From positions 3,157,553 to 3,221,552 of the forward strand of contig CP058708.1 of assembly GCA_013414765.1 (NCBI GenBank): DNA of 64,000 nucleotides, in the 5' to 3' direction. The notes below the pieces were generated by a model that worked only from the letters and a program-made list of their open reading frames with translations, was not told where the DNA came from and searched no databases. Origin of the DNA: Candidatus Accumulibacter cognatus (GTDB taxonomy: Bacteria; Pseudomonadota; Gammaproteobacteria; Burkholderiales; Rhodocyclaceae). The translations under genes were made by a program, and so were the position numbers. Below, one piece after another: positions 38,985-47,981 of the stretch; the first letter of the stretch is position 1; each line of letters opens with the position of its first letter.

Positions 38985-41351
38985 ATGCGCTTCAAGTATA
39001 AACTGCTCGCACTGACCTTTGTTCCAACGCTCTTTCTCCTCGTCTTCTCGGTGTTCACAACAGCCGAGAAGATACGCCAGGCACAGGAAATGAGGGATCT
39101 CCAGGAAGTGGCCAGGATTTCTGCTGCGATCGGCGGCCTGGTTCATGAAATGCAGAAAGAGCGGGGAATGAGCGCCGGCTTCATCGGCAGCAAGGGTGCC
39201 AACTTCGGCAACGATCTTCCAGCACAGCGCGCCGAAGTGGATAAGCAACAGGCGCTGCTGGACAAGCAACTAACCGGTTTTTCCGCCGCGAGATACGGTG
39301 AGAAGTTGCAGAGCGATCTCGCCGACATCGGCAAGCAACTCGCCGACCTGCCGGCAAGGCGCAACGCCGTATCGGCTCTGGCGATCGGGGGATCCGAGGC
39401 CATTGCGTACTACAGCAAAACGATTGCCAGCCTGCTGGCAGTGGTTGGCCAGGCGTCCTCGGTATCCAGCGACTCCCAGGTGGCGCGTGCGGCCAGTGCC
39501 TACAACGCCTTGTTGCAAGGCAAGGAGTATGCGGGCATCGAGCGCGCAACGCTTTCAAATGTCTTCGGGTCGGACAAGTTTTCGCCCGAGATGTTGGTCC
39601 GTTTTCTGTCGATCTCATCCGCCCAACAGACCTGGTTTTCCGTCTTCCGTCTTTATGCAACGCCGCAACAGGCCACTGATTTCTCGAACAGGGTAGCGGG
39701 TGCGGCCGTCGACGAAGTGGCCAGAATCAAGCAGGGTGCCATCGACAACATGCTCAGCCCGGCGCTCGGAATGGACGCCCGGATGTGGTTTGCAAAGGCA
39801 ACCGAGCGCATCAATCTGCTGAAAGCAGTCGAGGACGCTCTTGCCGGCGATCTGGTTGGTCTGGCCGCGGCGCGGCTGTTCGAGGCCCGGCTGAGCATGA
39901 TGATCACACTCGGTTTGACGCTGCTGGCTCTGGTACTGACTGCGTTGATCGGCATGCGCCTGATCCGCCAGATTCTGCGCCAGATCGGTGGCGAACCGGA
40001 GCAGGCGGTACAGATTGCGCGGCAGATTGCAGACGGTGATCTTTCGCACGACATCGATGTGGCTGGGGGCGATCAGACGAGCCTGATGGCGGCAATGCAA
40101 ACGATGCACGGAAAACTGTCGCGCATCCTGGTCAACATCGAAGAGAGCGGCAAGCAGATGGGACAGTCTGCTTTCCAGATCTCGACCATTTCGCGGAGTA
40201 TCGCCGAAGTGACTCGGCAGGAAGAAACACGTTCGGCCGAAGTGACGACAGCGACGGATGCGCTGACCGCCATTGCACGCGAGGTCAAATCACGCGCTGA
40301 AGAGGCGGCCGAGAAGACGCGCGAGGTCGAGCAGGCAGCACAGGATGGCGTCGTCACGGTGGAAAGGAACATGGCCGAACTGGCAAGCGCCACCAACGAA
40401 GTCACGCGCGCGTCAGGCGAGGTCAGCGAACTGACCAAGGCCGCAGAGCGGATCACGCACATCATCGACACGATCCGGGAAATCGCCGAACAGACCAACC
40501 TCCTGGCACTGAATGCGGCGATCGAGGCCGCGCGCGCCGGCGAACAGGGCCGCGGTTTCGCAGTCGTGGCCGACGAGGTGCGCAAACTGGCTGAACGTAC
40601 GACCTCGTCGTCGCTACAGGTCGGTGACATCGTCGCAGCCATTACCAGCCGGGTAAAGTATCTGCGCGAAGCCATGGCGGCCGTGGTCGATCGGGTCAGG
40701 GGCAGCCAGGGGGTGGCGGAAGAGACGGCGCAGGCGATGAGCTTCATGGCACAGGGCGTGTCGGACGCGGCACGCAACAACGATGCGATTGCCGCGGACA
40801 GCCGGAGGCAAATGACCCAGCTCGAACAGCTCGAAGCGTCGTTGAACAGTCTCTTCGCCACGCTCAGTGAGAGTTCGACCAAGGTCGAGGCAACCGCGGT
40901 GATCGGTGTCGATTTGCACAAGGTCTCTTGCGGCCTGAACGATCTCATGGCCGGTTTCAGCTTCCGGCACGATACCAGCATCGCGAGTCAGGGAGCGCAG
41001 GAGAAACGGCGCTATCCACGCCTGGAACGTGCGCTGCTGGTCAGGCTGGAGACCGCGGATGGCGCCAGTCAGGACTGTCTGACCCAGGATCTCAGCCTTG
41101 TCGGAGCGCGTCTGGTATTGAATCGCGCCCTGCCGGAACATGCTCGCGTGGGCGTCTCGCTTTATCTTCCGCAATCGAGCCTCGAGCACTATCGAAGTCA
41201 GAAACCAGTGACCCTGCAGGGACAAATAAAGTGGCAACGACGACACGACGGACGTCTGCTCTGTGGCATCGAATTCGTGGATCTGTCGCCTCGCGAACTG
41301 GAGCATCTGAAGGCCGTCTTCGCCTACTATAAGAAGTCCAGCCAGCACTGA
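38985..41351 (+). CDS. Methyl-accepting chemotaxis protein with NIT sensor and C-terminal PilZ domain
   Basis: 788 residues from the ATG at 38985 (AGCAGGA upstream); the frame is open upstream to 38868 but that part lacks domain sense. TM1 is ~7-28. A periplasmic NIT-type domain follows ([16 protein letters not shown], a nitrate/nitrite-sensing signature), then TM2 ~304-327, a HAMP-like linker, and a cytoplasmic signalling hairpin with [19 protein letters not shown] (~500-520). A PilZ domain begins at ~670 ([10 protein letters not shown], the RxxxR motif; then [10 protein letters not shown], the DxSxxG motif), which should bind c-di-GMP. It would couple an inorganic-nitrogen signal and c-di-GMP to CheA or type IV pilus behaviour. 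Confidence 0.88.
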   Translation: MRFKYKLLALTFVPTLFLLVFSVFTTAEKIRQAQEMRDLQEVARISAAIGGLVHEMQKERGMSAGFIGSKGANFGNDLPAQRAEVDKQQALLDKQLTGFSAARYGEKLQSDLADIGKQLADLPARRNAVSALAIGGSEAIAYYSKTIASLLAVVGQASSVSSDSQVARAASAYNALLQGKEYAGIERATLSNVFGSDKFSPEMLVRFLSISSAQQTWFSVFRLYATPQQATDFSNRVAGAAVDEVARIKQGAIDNMLSPALGMDARMWFAKATERINLLKAVEDALAGDLVGLAAARLFEARLSMMITLGLTLLALVLTALIGMRLIRQILRQIGGEPEQAVQIARQIADGDLSHDIDVAGGDQTSLMAAMQTMHGKLSRILVNIEESGKQMGQSAFQISTISRSIAEVTRQEETRSAEVTTATDALTAIAREVKSRAEEAAEKTREVEQAAQDGVVTVERNMAELASATNEVTRASGEVSELTKAAERITHIIDTIREIAEQTNLLALNAAIEAARAGEQGRGFAVVADEVRKLAERTTSSSLQVGDIVAAITSRVKYLREAMAAVVDRVRGSQGVAEETAQAMSFMAQGVSDAARNNDAIAADSRRQMTQLEQLEASLNSLFATLSESSTKVEATAVIGVDLHKVSCGLNDLMAGFSFRHDTSIASQGAQEKRRYPRLERALLVRLETADGASQDCLTQDLSLVGARLVLNRALPEHARVGVSLYLPQSSLEHYRSQKPVTLQGQIKWQRRHDGRLLCGIEFVDLSPRELEHLKAVFAYYKKSSQH

Positions 41352-41530
41352 AATTTTGGTTCCACACGTCTTTCCAGCCCGAACGTTCGCGCCCTGGTTT
41401 TCGTTCATGTACGGCGCAGAAGTGGAACGAGGGGTATGGCCTCGGCTTTCGCTGGCAAAACCTTTCGAAGCGCAGGGCCAGGCAGTTTCCACAGGCCTCT
41501 GCCGCAGTGTTTTGACTGCGATGATCCTCG

Positions 41531-41923
41531 TCAGAGGCGAGGCGCACTCGCATAGTGCGCATCACGCGTTTCGATGTGGCGGATCAGAAAAGCCAACAGC
41601 TTTCGTGCCTGCTGCGGTATCAGTTCGGTCTGGTCGACCTGATAGGTGTCGGCGATCGCGGCGAGGGTGTCCAGTATTTCAGCGTGGTCCTCGACATGCT
41701 CGTCGAAGCCATCGTAACTGTCGATTCGCATCAGTAATTCTTCCGACAGGAAATGCGCCTTGCTGTAATCCACCAGGGTTTCCAGGATGTGACCGATTTC
41801 CCCGTTGTCGGCGTGCGCCTCGACGGCATCACACAAGGCGTTGATCAGGCCAAGCTGGACGCGGTGCTCGCCGTCCATGGTCGGGTTCAATCCCGGGCAA
41901 TGTTCATCATCGACCTGTTGCAT
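41531..41923 (-). CDS. Bacteriohemerythrin
   Basis: 130 residues with all seven di-iron ligands of the family in order: His20, His57 and Glu61 (HFLSE), His76 and His80 (HVEDH), and His116 with Asp121 (HIETRD). Single-domain bacteriohemerythrins bind O2 reversibly in the cytoplasm and are thought to store or deliver it, or to sense it. It stands alone on the minus strand between the chemoreceptor and the Rieske gene. No signal peptide is visible. Confidence 0.9.
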   Translation of the reverse strand: MQQVDDEHCPGLNPTMDGEHRVQLGLINALCDAVEAHADNGEIGHILETLVDYSKAHFLSEELLMRIDSYDGFDEHVEDHAEILDTLAAIADTYQVDQTELIPQQARKLLAFLIRHIETRDAHYASAPRL

Positions 41924-42019
41924 GCGCTATTCCTCCGATATTCCTTCGATATGCCTTCAAGACGACTCTTCTGAAATGTTGAGCGGTTGCCTGGTGTGCC
42001 ATTCCAGGGCCAGGCCTGA

Positions 42020-42619
42020 TTACGCCTCGCCGATCACGACGCGGTTGTCGCCGTCGAGCCGATAAACTGGAATCACCAGGTTGGCCGGCGCCGGTCCACT
42101 ACGGAAGACGCGCCCGGCAAGGTCAAATCTCGAGGTATGGCAGGGGCACAGAAACTCGCTACGGACGCCAGGCCCGTTGCGCAACTGTGGCGTACAGCCC
42201 TGATGGGTGCATTGCCCGATGGCGACGAAGACATTGGGGTGTAGCGAACGATGACGGTTGCGGCAGTTTTCGGGTTGCAGCGAATGCTGGCAGTGTGGGT
42301 CGATCAGTTCACTTTCGTGATCGGCCAGCGCGCTGACCTCCTCAGCCGTTCGGCGCAGAATCCATAGCGTGCGACCTTGCCAGTCGAGCACCCGCAGCTT
42401 TCCTGGCTGCAGATCAGCGAGGTCGGTAGCGACCGGGTTGCCGGTCGGCGGCCGGGTGTGTCCGGTCAGGTATCTGGCGGCGCCGACACCTGTTCCAATG
42501 GCACAGATCCCCGCCAGCACCTGCAAGCGGCGACGTTGCGGGCGGTGACTCGGATCGTCATTCATGAACGTGGTGGAGAGGCGACTCGAGGGCGTGTGCA
42601 GGCGTTCTGGATGTGCCAT
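42020..42619 (-). CDS. Rieske [2Fe-2S] protein, ubiquinol-cytochrome c reductase subunit-like
   Basis: 199 residues from 42619, or 181 from the ATG at 42565 (MNDDPSHRPQRRRLQVLAG), which puts a twin-arginine-like leader near the N-terminus. One membrane anchor is followed by a Rieske domain with both cluster motifs, CTHQGC and CPCH, and by the bc1-type pattern DLQPGKLRVLDWQGRTLWIL. It resembles PetA of the cytochrome bc1 complex, but no cytochrome b or c1 gene adjoins. It is therefore an isolated copy, either an alternative subunit or a stand-alone electron carrier. Neighbours are bacteriohemerythrin and plsY. Confidence 0.85.
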   Translation of the reverse strand: MAHPERLHTPSSRLSTTFMNDDPSHRPQRRRLQVLAGICAIGTGVGAARYLTGHTRPPTGNPVATDLADLQPGKLRVLDWQGRTLWILRRTAEEVSALADHESELIDPHCQHSLQPENCRNRHRSLHPNVFVAIGQCTHQGCTPQLRNGPGVRSEFLCPCHTSRFDLAGRVFRSGPAPANLVIPVYRLDGDNRVVIGEA

Positions 42620-42725
42620 GCTCCGATCCCCGCACGTTCCGAGGATGGGTGGGTCGACTCGGGAGGTCGAAGTGGTGGGATTGGGCAGGCTTGCGGGAAG
42701 GTTCGAGCGCCTGAGGGGTTCTCGG

Positions 42726-43343
42726 TCATTGCTTCCTGCCCCCGATCTTCGGCTCGCTGCCGGCCATCAGACGTTGCAGATTCTGCCAGTGTTTACCGAT
42801 CAGTGCCATCGCAATGAGGCCGACCACCAGCAGCATGGAATCGCGCCCCCACATGAGAAAGCCGTAAATGGGAGCTGCCGTTGCCGCCAGCAGGGCGGCC
42901 AGTGACGAATAGCGCAGTGTGAAGGCGACGAGCAACCAAGTGCAGAGGGTTGCCAGCCCTAGCCAGGGGTCGATGGCGAGCAGCACGCCGGCGGCCGTTG
43001 CCACGCCTTTGCCGCCTCTGAATCTCAGGAAAACCGGATAGAGATGGCCGACAAAGACTGCCAGTGCAACGAGTCCGACGGTATAGCCGCCCAGACCATA
43101 CTCGGCGGCATGGCGACTGGCAAGAAAGACCGCCAACCAGCCTTTGGCGGTGTCGCCAAACAGGGTGAACAGAGCGGCGCCCTTGTGGCCGCTGCGCAGC
43201 ACATTGGTGGCTCCCGGGTTCTTCGAACCATAGCTGCGCGGGTCGGCCAGGCCGAAGAGTCGGCTTGCGACCAGTGCGAAAGACACGGAGCCGAGCAGAT
43301 AAGCGGCAAGGACCGCAAGCAGGGAGATCAGGAGCGGCGGCAT
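42726..43343 (-). CDS. plsY: Acyl-phosphate:glycerol-3-phosphate acyltransferase PlsY
   Basis: 205 residues with five to six membrane helices and the PlsY motifs: GSVSFALVASRLFG (motif 1 region), SYGSKNPGATNVLRSG (phosphate-binding loop), GHLYPVFLRFRGGKGVATAAG (motif 2) and a C-terminal third motif. It makes lysophosphatidic acid from acyl-phosphate and glycerol-3-phosphate, the first step of phospholipid synthesis. It is divergent from folB, an arrangement common in betaproteobacteria. Confidence 0.96.
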   Translation of the reverse strand: MPPLLISLLAVLAAYLLGSVSFALVASRLFGLADPRSYGSKNPGATNVLRSGHKGAALFTLFGDTAKGWLAVFLASRHAAEYGLGGYTVGLVALAVFVGHLYPVFLRFRGGKGVATAAGVLLAIDPWLGLATLCTWLLVAFTLRYSSLAALLAATAAPIYGFLMWGRDSMLLVVGLIAMALIGKHWQNLQRLMAGSEPKIGGRKQ

Positions 43344-43455
43344 CGAGGGGGTTGGGTGGTCAGTAGTGCTCTGGGTTAGAATGCGCGCACTTCAATCGTG
43401 CTGCGGACTGTGCACGCCCGATGGGCAATTCTACACCGACCTCAGGTCTCACCAC

Positions 43456-43812
43456 ATGGACATCATCTTCATCGACGACCTGCGCGCCTCGACGCTGATC
43501 GGTATCTACCCGCGTGAAAGGGCCATGCCGCAGATGGTGGAAATCTCCTTGCAGATTGGCACCTCGACCGCCTCTGCGGGCGCCAGCGACGACATTGGTG
43601 ATACCATCGATTACGCGTTGGTGGTCGAGCGCCTGCGCGCCGAACTCGGCGCCCGCCATTTCAACCTCCTCGAAAGGCTTGCCGAGTATGTAGCTACCCT
43701 GTTGCTGGAGGACTTCGGCGCCACCTGGGTGCGCGTCTCGATTGCCAAGCTCGGCATGATGCAGGGTGTGCGGCGCGTTGGCGTGGTCATCGAGCGAGGT
43801 GCCGCAGCCTGA
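43456..43812 (+). CDS. folB: Dihydroneopterin aldolase
   Basis: 118 residues from the ATG at 43456 (MDIIFIDDLRASTLIGIYPRE); the frame stays open upstream to 43366 but the FolB fold begins here. Family signatures include GIYPRER (catalytic Glu region), DTIDYALV, and the C-terminal lysine region VSIAKLGMMQGVRRVGVVIER. It cleaves 7,8-dihydroneopterin to 6-hydroxymethyl-dihydropterin and glycolaldehyde in folate synthesis. The stop coincides with the start of a MITE-like inverted repeat. Confidence 0.94.
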   Translation: MDIIFIDDLRASTLIGIYPRERAMPQMVEISLQIGTSTASAGASDDIGDTIDYALVVERLRAELGARHFNLLERLAEYVATLLLEDFGATWVRVSIAKLGMMQGVRRVGVVIERGAAA

Positions 43813-43957
43813 GAAGTTGTGAAAAATCGTCGTGAGCAGGCCGAGATGGAAGGCGTGAGGGAACGAACGACAAGACATATCAAGTGGATAGGCGAGGAGT
43901 GAGCGACTGGGCAGCGCAGCAGATCGGTCGCGCAGCAGATTTGTTCACAACTTCTGA
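43810..43957. repeat. MITE-like element with terminal inverted repeats
   Basis: AGAAGTTGTGAA (43812-43823) and its exact complement TTCACAACTTCT (43944-43955) bracket ~120 bp, with partial extension inward (AAAAT/ATTTG). The element fills the folB-dolP gap and encodes nothing evident. Size and structure suit a miniature inverted-repeat element, and its left end supplies the final base of the folB stop. Confidence 0.5.
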
Positions 43958-43992
43958 GCGCTGCCGCCTAGCAGCCACCCGGAAGGGTTCTG

Positions 43993-44643
43993 CTATCCGC
44001 CAGCCGCCGGAGGGCTTTCCGGTGGTTTGGCGGCGGCTGGCATGCTGAGGTCCAGTTCCCTGACTTTGGCATCGGGGAGGATCTCCATCAGGGTCACGAC
44101 CTTCTTGACGCCGCGGGTGGTTCGCGCCACCTGGATCGCTGCGTCTGCTTCGTGCTGGCTGACCAGACCCAGGAGATAGACGACCCCGGCTTCGGTCACC
44201 ACCTTGACATGTACGGCGTTGAGACTGCCGGCGTCGACAAAGCGACTCTTGACCCGCGTCGTCACGTACGAATCATTGCTGCGTGCCGAGAAGGAACTGA
44301 TCGGACCAACCGCGAGTTCATTGTAAACTCCTTGGACCTGTGGCACTCCGGCGACGATCTGCTCGACTTCCGCCTTCATCTGCTCAGAGGGAACTTCTCC
44401 GGAAATCAGCACCTTGCGGTTATAGCTGGTGAAGCTGGTATGTGCCTGGTCACCGATTTTCTCGTTGACACGGGCACTGGCTTTCCATTCGATGCTTTCA
44501 TCGTCGGTTTGCGTTCCCAGCGAACGCCGATCGAGAGCCGCCAGCGCGCCACCACCCGCACCAGCCGCGAGCATTGCCAGACAACCCTGCAGCATCGGCA
44601 GCAGCACGCCGAGCAGCAGAATGGTGAAGAGACTTTTTTTCAT
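43993..44643 (-). CDS. dolP: Dual BON-domain outer-membrane lipoprotein (DolP/YraP-like)
   Basis: 216 residues from the ATG at 44643, overlapping the SIS-protein stop by 4 bp. The signal peptide ends in lipobox LQGC. Two BON domains follow: ~55-115 ([29 protein letters not shown]) and ~125-190 ([40 protein letters not shown]). It ends in a Pro/Ala-rich tail ([15 protein letters not shown]). DolP binds anionic phospholipid and supports outer-membrane integrity. The order yraN-diaA-dolP beside rsmI is the same as in E. coli. Confidence 0.88.
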   Translation of the reverse strand: MKKSLFTILLLGVLLPMLQGCLAMLAAGAGGGALAALDRRSLGTQTDDESIEWKASARVNEKIGDQAHTSFTSYNRKVLISGEVPSEQMKAEVEQIVAGVPQVQGVYNELAVGPISSFSARSNDSYVTTRVKSRFVDAGSLNAVHVKVVTEAGVVYLLGLVSQHEADAAIQVARTTRGVKKVVTLMEILPDAKVRELDLSMPAAAKPPESPPAAGG

Positions 44644-45233
44644 TCTTCGACTCCCATGAGCAGACAATCCATCCCATCGCAAAGGCAATGGATGATCAGC
44701 AGGTGTGTTTCCTGGATGCGCGCCGTGCGTTCCGCCGGTACGCAGACATGGATGTCACCCTCGCGCAGGATTTCGCCGATCGTGCCACCCCCCTTGCCGG
44801 TCAGGGCCACAACGCGCAAGTCGTTTTCGTGCGCGGCATTGATCGCTTCGATGACGTTTGGCGAGTTGCCCGAAGTGGAGATGGCCACGAGAATGTCTCC
44901 GGGTTGCCCGAGGGCACGTACCTGCTTGGCGAAGACGAGCTTGTAACCGTAGTCGTTGGCGATCGCCGAGATCACCGAGGTGTCTGTGGTCAGTGCAATT
45001 GCCGCCAGTTCGTGGCGCTCCAGCTCGAAGCGGCCGACCAGTTCGGCCGCCAGGTGCTGGGCATCAGCCGCCGAGCCGCCATTGCCGCAGGCGAGGATCT
45101 TGCCGTTGTTCAGTAGACCGCCAACCATCACTTCGATTGCGTCGGCAATTGGCGCTGCCAGAAATTCGATGGCGTCGAGCTTTGTTTGTGCGCTCTCAGT
45201 GAAGTGCCCGCTGATACGGCTGATCAAATCCAT
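44640..45233 (-). CDS. diaA: SIS-domain protein DiaA / phosphoheptose isomerase-like
   Basis: 197 residues with a single SIS domain: [19 protein letters not shown] (sugar-phosphate loop), [17 protein letters not shown] and [20 protein letters not shown]. GmhA (sedoheptulose-7-phosphate isomerase) and DiaA (DnaA-binding initiation factor) are close homologues. The position between yraN and dolP matches E. coli diaA, so DiaA is preferred; GmhA activity cannot be excluded. Confidence 0.85.
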   Translation of the reverse strand: MDLISRISGHFTESAQTKLDAIEFLAAPIADAIEVMVGGLLNNGKILACGNGGSAADAQHLAAELVGRFELERHELAAIALTTDTSVISAIANDYGYKLVFAKQVRALGQPGDILVAISTSGNSPNVIEAINAAHENDLRVVALTGKGGGTIGEILREGDIHVCVPAERTARIQETHLLIIHCLCDGMDCLLMGVEE

Positions 45234-45278
45234 GGGCTGTGACGATGTTCCGGGACAATAAGGAAGACCATTCTAACA

Positions 45279-45656
45279 TCAGAGTACCAGGAACACTTCG
45301 AACTCGACGCGGCGCCAAGGGTTCGGGTCGTCGCGCAGTCGGGAAACGCGTGCCTCGAGTTTTTCGCCAGCGTCTATTGCCTGCGCCACGGCACGGTTCT
45401 CGGCACGCGGGACGTAACCAAGGGGACGCCCGTTCCATTCGACACGGATGGCTTTGCGGTCATGGCGGTTGTCGGGTTCGCGGATCAGGATCAGATGGTC
45501 GCCGGGCTTGATCTGCGGCCACAGCTCGGCGACTGCGTAATACTGGCTGCCGGCCAGCGGCGAACTTTGCACAAGCACCCTGATCGTTTCAGCGGCGCCG
45601 GCAGATCCGCAGAGGACTAGCCAGATGAGGGGACTAATACGTTGCCGGAAACGCAT
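45279..45656 (-). CDS. Exported HIRAN-domain protein
   Basis: 125 residues: a short Sec signal peptide (MRFRQRISPLIWLVLCGSAGAAE), then a HIRAN domain recognised by LAGSQYYAVAELWPQIKPGD, REPDNRHDRKAIRVEW and GRPLGYVPRAENRAVAQ. HIRAN domains in eukaryotic helicases bind DNA ends; stand-alone exported bacterial versions have no established role. Its start overlaps the yraN end by ~22 bp, so the two are probably co-expressed. Confidence 0.8.
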   Translation of the reverse strand: MRFRQRISPLIWLVLCGSAGAAETIRVLVQSSPLAGSQYYAVAELWPQIKPGDHLILIREPDNRHDRKAIRVEWNGRPLGYVPRAENRAVAQAIDAGEKLEARVSRLRDDPNPWRRVEFEVFLVL

Positions 45657-45969
45657 CGCGAATCCATTCGATGGCGGCCTCGGACAGTTCGTCGAACAGG
45701 ATGCAGTCGAAGCGGCAGTCGGATTCCTGACCAGGATGGCTATTCAGATAATGCTCAGCGGCGAGAACGATGCGCCGTTGCTTGGCCAGGTCGATACTGG
45801 CGGCCGCGCCGCCGAAGCTGGCATTGCGGCGCAGGCGCACTTCAACGAAGACGAGTACCCGCCGGTCCCGGCAAATCAGGTCCACCTCGCCACCCCGACA
45901 GCGAAAATTACGCAGCAGTATGTTCAGACCGTGCCGTTCGAGGAAGCGCGCGGCGAGTTCCTCGGCCAT
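45634..45969 (-). CDS. yraN: UPF0102 family protein YraN
   Basis: 111 residues from the ATG at 45969 (MAEELAARFLERHGLNILL). The frame is open further up (ATG at 46062, overlapping the rsmI start head to head), but the UPF0102 domain begins here. The family pattern NFRCRGGEVDLICRDRRVLVFVEVR is a restriction-endonuclease-like fold with E-V-D and E-V-R motifs. The function is unsettled. It is divergent from rsmI as part of a conserved neighbourhood. Confidence 0.88.
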   Translation of the reverse strand: MAEELAARFLERHGLNILLRNFRCRGGEVDLICRDRRVLVFVEVRLRRNASFGGAAASIDLAKQRRIVLAAEHYLNSHPGQESDCRFDCILFDELSEAAIEWIRDAFPATY

Positions 45970-46060
45970 TGCCCCCGAAGCGGCTGGACTGGTTAAACGA
46001 GCGGGGTATCCTGTTGGCCTGCGCGTGTTATCTTTGAGGTTTACCGGCAAGTTGATCTCC

Positions 46061-46939
46061 ATGACAGAAGAATCCCCTGCATTATATGTCGTTCCGACGC
46101 CGCTCGGCCACCTTGGCGATATCACACAGCGCGCGATCGAAGTCCTGCAGCAGGTGCCCTGGGTCGCCGCCGAGGATACGCGGCACAGTGCACCACTGCT
46201 GCGCCACTACGGCTGCAATGCGCGCTTGCTGGCGGCGCACCGGCATAACGAAGAGGGTGCTGCGCAACAGGTGATCGCGCGCCTTGCCGCTGGAGAGTCG
46301 GTCGCGATGGTCGTGGACGCCGGCACGCCGGCAGTATCGGATCCGGGTGCCCGGCTGGTGGCGAAGGTGCGCGCTGCCGGCTATCGCATCATTCCGTTGC
46401 CTGGTGCCTGTGCGGCAGTGGTCGCGCTGTCTGCGGCTGGGCTTGACGAAGTCCATTTTCTCTTTTACGGTTTTCTGCCGAACAAGGCCGGGCAGCGCGC
46501 AGCGGTCTTGCGGGAACTCGCGCCCCTGCCCTATGCGCTGGTCTTCTATGAGGCGCCGCATCGCATTCTCGAAGCCGTTGCTGCCCTGTGCGTGGCCTTT
46601 GGACCGGAACGTACGCTGGTCGTGGCCCGGGAATTGACGAAGCTGTTCGAAAACATTCATCGCTGCGCACTCGGTGAAGCGCAGGCCTGGCTGCTGGCCG
46701 ATGCCAATCGCCAACGTGGCGAGTTCGTGCTGCTCGTTTCCGGTGCAACACCGGTCGAGGAAAGCACCGAGGGCGAACGCGTGTTGCAGCTGCTGCTCGA
46801 CGATGGACTGTCGATCCGTCAGGCCAGCCGGCTGGCACACGCGATTACCGGGGCCGGAAAGAATGCCCTGTATCAGCGGGCACTGGGTTTGCAGGGGTCG
46901 GACGACCGGAGGAGAAAGGATGGCTGCAGCTCAACCTGA
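46061..46939 (+). CDS. rsmI: 16S rRNA (cytidine-1402-2'-O)-methyltransferase
   Basis: 292 residues from the ATG at 46061 (MTEESPALYVVPTPLGHLGDIT). It is a tetrapyrrole-methylase-fold enzyme with RsmI signatures VPTPLGHLGDITQRA, AEDTRHS, SVAMVVDAGTPAVSDPG and FYEAPHR. It methylates the ribose of C1402 in 16S rRNA with SAM, helping decoding fidelity. Divergent from yraN with overlapping start regions, so the two promoters must lie inside each other's 5' ends. Confidence 0.95.
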   Translation: MTEESPALYVVPTPLGHLGDITQRAIEVLQQVPWVAAEDTRHSAPLLRHYGCNARLLAAHRHNEEGAAQQVIARLAAGESVAMVVDAGTPAVSDPGARLVAKVRAAGYRIIPLPGACAAVVALSAAGLDEVHFLFYGFLPNKAGQRAAVLRELAPLPYALVFYEAPHRILEAVAALCVAFGPERTLVVARELTKLFENIHRCALGEAQAWLLADANRQRGEFVLLVSGATPVEESTEGERVLQLLLDDGLSIRQASRLAHAITGAGKNALYQRALGLQGSDDRRRKDGCSST

Positions 46940-47026
46940 ATGAGTGTACCGTCATCGTCGGCCAGGACATGTGATGCATGGGCTCATTTCGGTACGATAC
47001 AGTTCTCAAACAGCAGGGAGTGGTTA

Positions 47027-47764
47027 ATGAACAAACGGGTTCCGGGGATTTGTCTGGCGATGCTGGCCGCGGTGCTTGCGCATGCTGGGCCGCCAGTACC
47101 CCGGCCTGCGGGCATCGAGGTCAGGGATTACCCATGGCAGGCGTCGGCGGGTGAGAAGAGCGCGGCACTGGAGCTCAGGGGCAACCGGAAGCGCGGTCAG
47201 GAAATCTACGAGTTGTGCCGGAGTTGCCACCTGCCGTCGGCAGGCGGACTTCCCGACGGCAGCATCCCGCAGCTCGCGGGCCAGCACAGCAGCGTGCTGA
47301 TCCGGCAGATGGCCGACATCCGAGCCGGCGTCCGCGACAACCCGACGATGTACCCGTTTGCCGCGGTCCTGACCGATCCGCAGGAGCTGGCCGACGTCGC
47401 CGCCTATATCGAAGGGTTGTGCATTCCCGTCGAGCATGGCCGCTACGAAGGATCGGATGCCGATCGGCAAATGGCAACCGGAAAGGTGCTTTACGAGAAA
47501 GAGTGCAGAGGATGCCATGGGGCCAGCGGCGAAGGCTTCAGGGATAAGGGTTATCCGGTGATTGCCGGGCAGCACTATCAGTACCTGCTGCGCCAGATGA
47601 CCGAGATCCGCGATGGCAAGCGCCGCAACGCCAACCAGGAGATGGTCAGAATCATCAGCAAGTACGACAATGCTCAACTGCTCGCCATTTCAGCCTACCA
47701 GTCGAGCCTGCGGATGCCGGGCAGGATGTGCAAGACCATGGCACCGACTAGGAAGAAGCGTTAA
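47027..47764 (+). CDS. Dihaem c-type cytochrome (cytochrome c4-like) at the head of the heme d1 gene cluster
   Basis: 245 residues from the ATG at 47027 (GGGAG upstream). It has a signal peptide and two CxxCH haem sites (CRSCH and CRGCH). Each domain has a repeated motif resembling cytochrome c4 (QLAGQHSSVLIRQMADIRAG and VIAGQHYQYLLRQMTEIRDG). Distal Met ligands are likely at MYPFA and near the C-terminus. A periplasmic electron carrier; the nir context suggests it could feed cytochrome cd1 nitrite reductase or serve in heme d1 maturation. Confidence 0.87.
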   Translation: MNKRVPGICLAMLAAVLAHAGPPVPRPAGIEVRDYPWQASAGEKSAALELRGNRKRGQEIYELCRSCHLPSAGGLPDGSIPQLAGQHSSVLIRQMADIRAGVRDNPTMYPFAAVLTDPQELADVAAYIEGLCIPVEHGRYEGSDADRQMATGKVLYEKECRGCHGASGEGFRDKGYPVIAGQHYQYLLRQMTEIRDGKRRNANQEMVRIISKYDNAQLLAISAYQSSLRMPGRMCKTMAPTRKKR

Positions 47765-47881
47765 TGTGAGAGTCGCGTCAGCGACTCACGAATCTCCCCT
47801 CTCCCTTGCGGGGGAGGGGTCGGGGGAGAGGGAAACGGTCATGACTTTCATGATCGGGGGTGCCTGGAAAAGTTATGACCG
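47764..47881 (+). repeat. Dispersed intergenic repeat, copy B
   Basis: This matches copy A (13351-13467, opposite strand) for ~115 bp: AGTCGCGTCAGCGACTCACG, then CTCCCCTCTCCCTTGCGGGGGAGGGG (a strong hairpin) and GGAAACGGTCATGACTTTCATGATC. It starts at the last base of the cytochrome stop codon and fills the gap to nirF. Confidence 0.75.
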
Positions 47882-47981
47882 TTAGGCCGGTGCGGTGCGT
47901 CGACAACAATGGCCAGGCAGCGCCTCGGTGTTGCGCGGGGGCAGACATCTGGGCGCCAGCGGCGCCCCTGGAGAAATGAGC

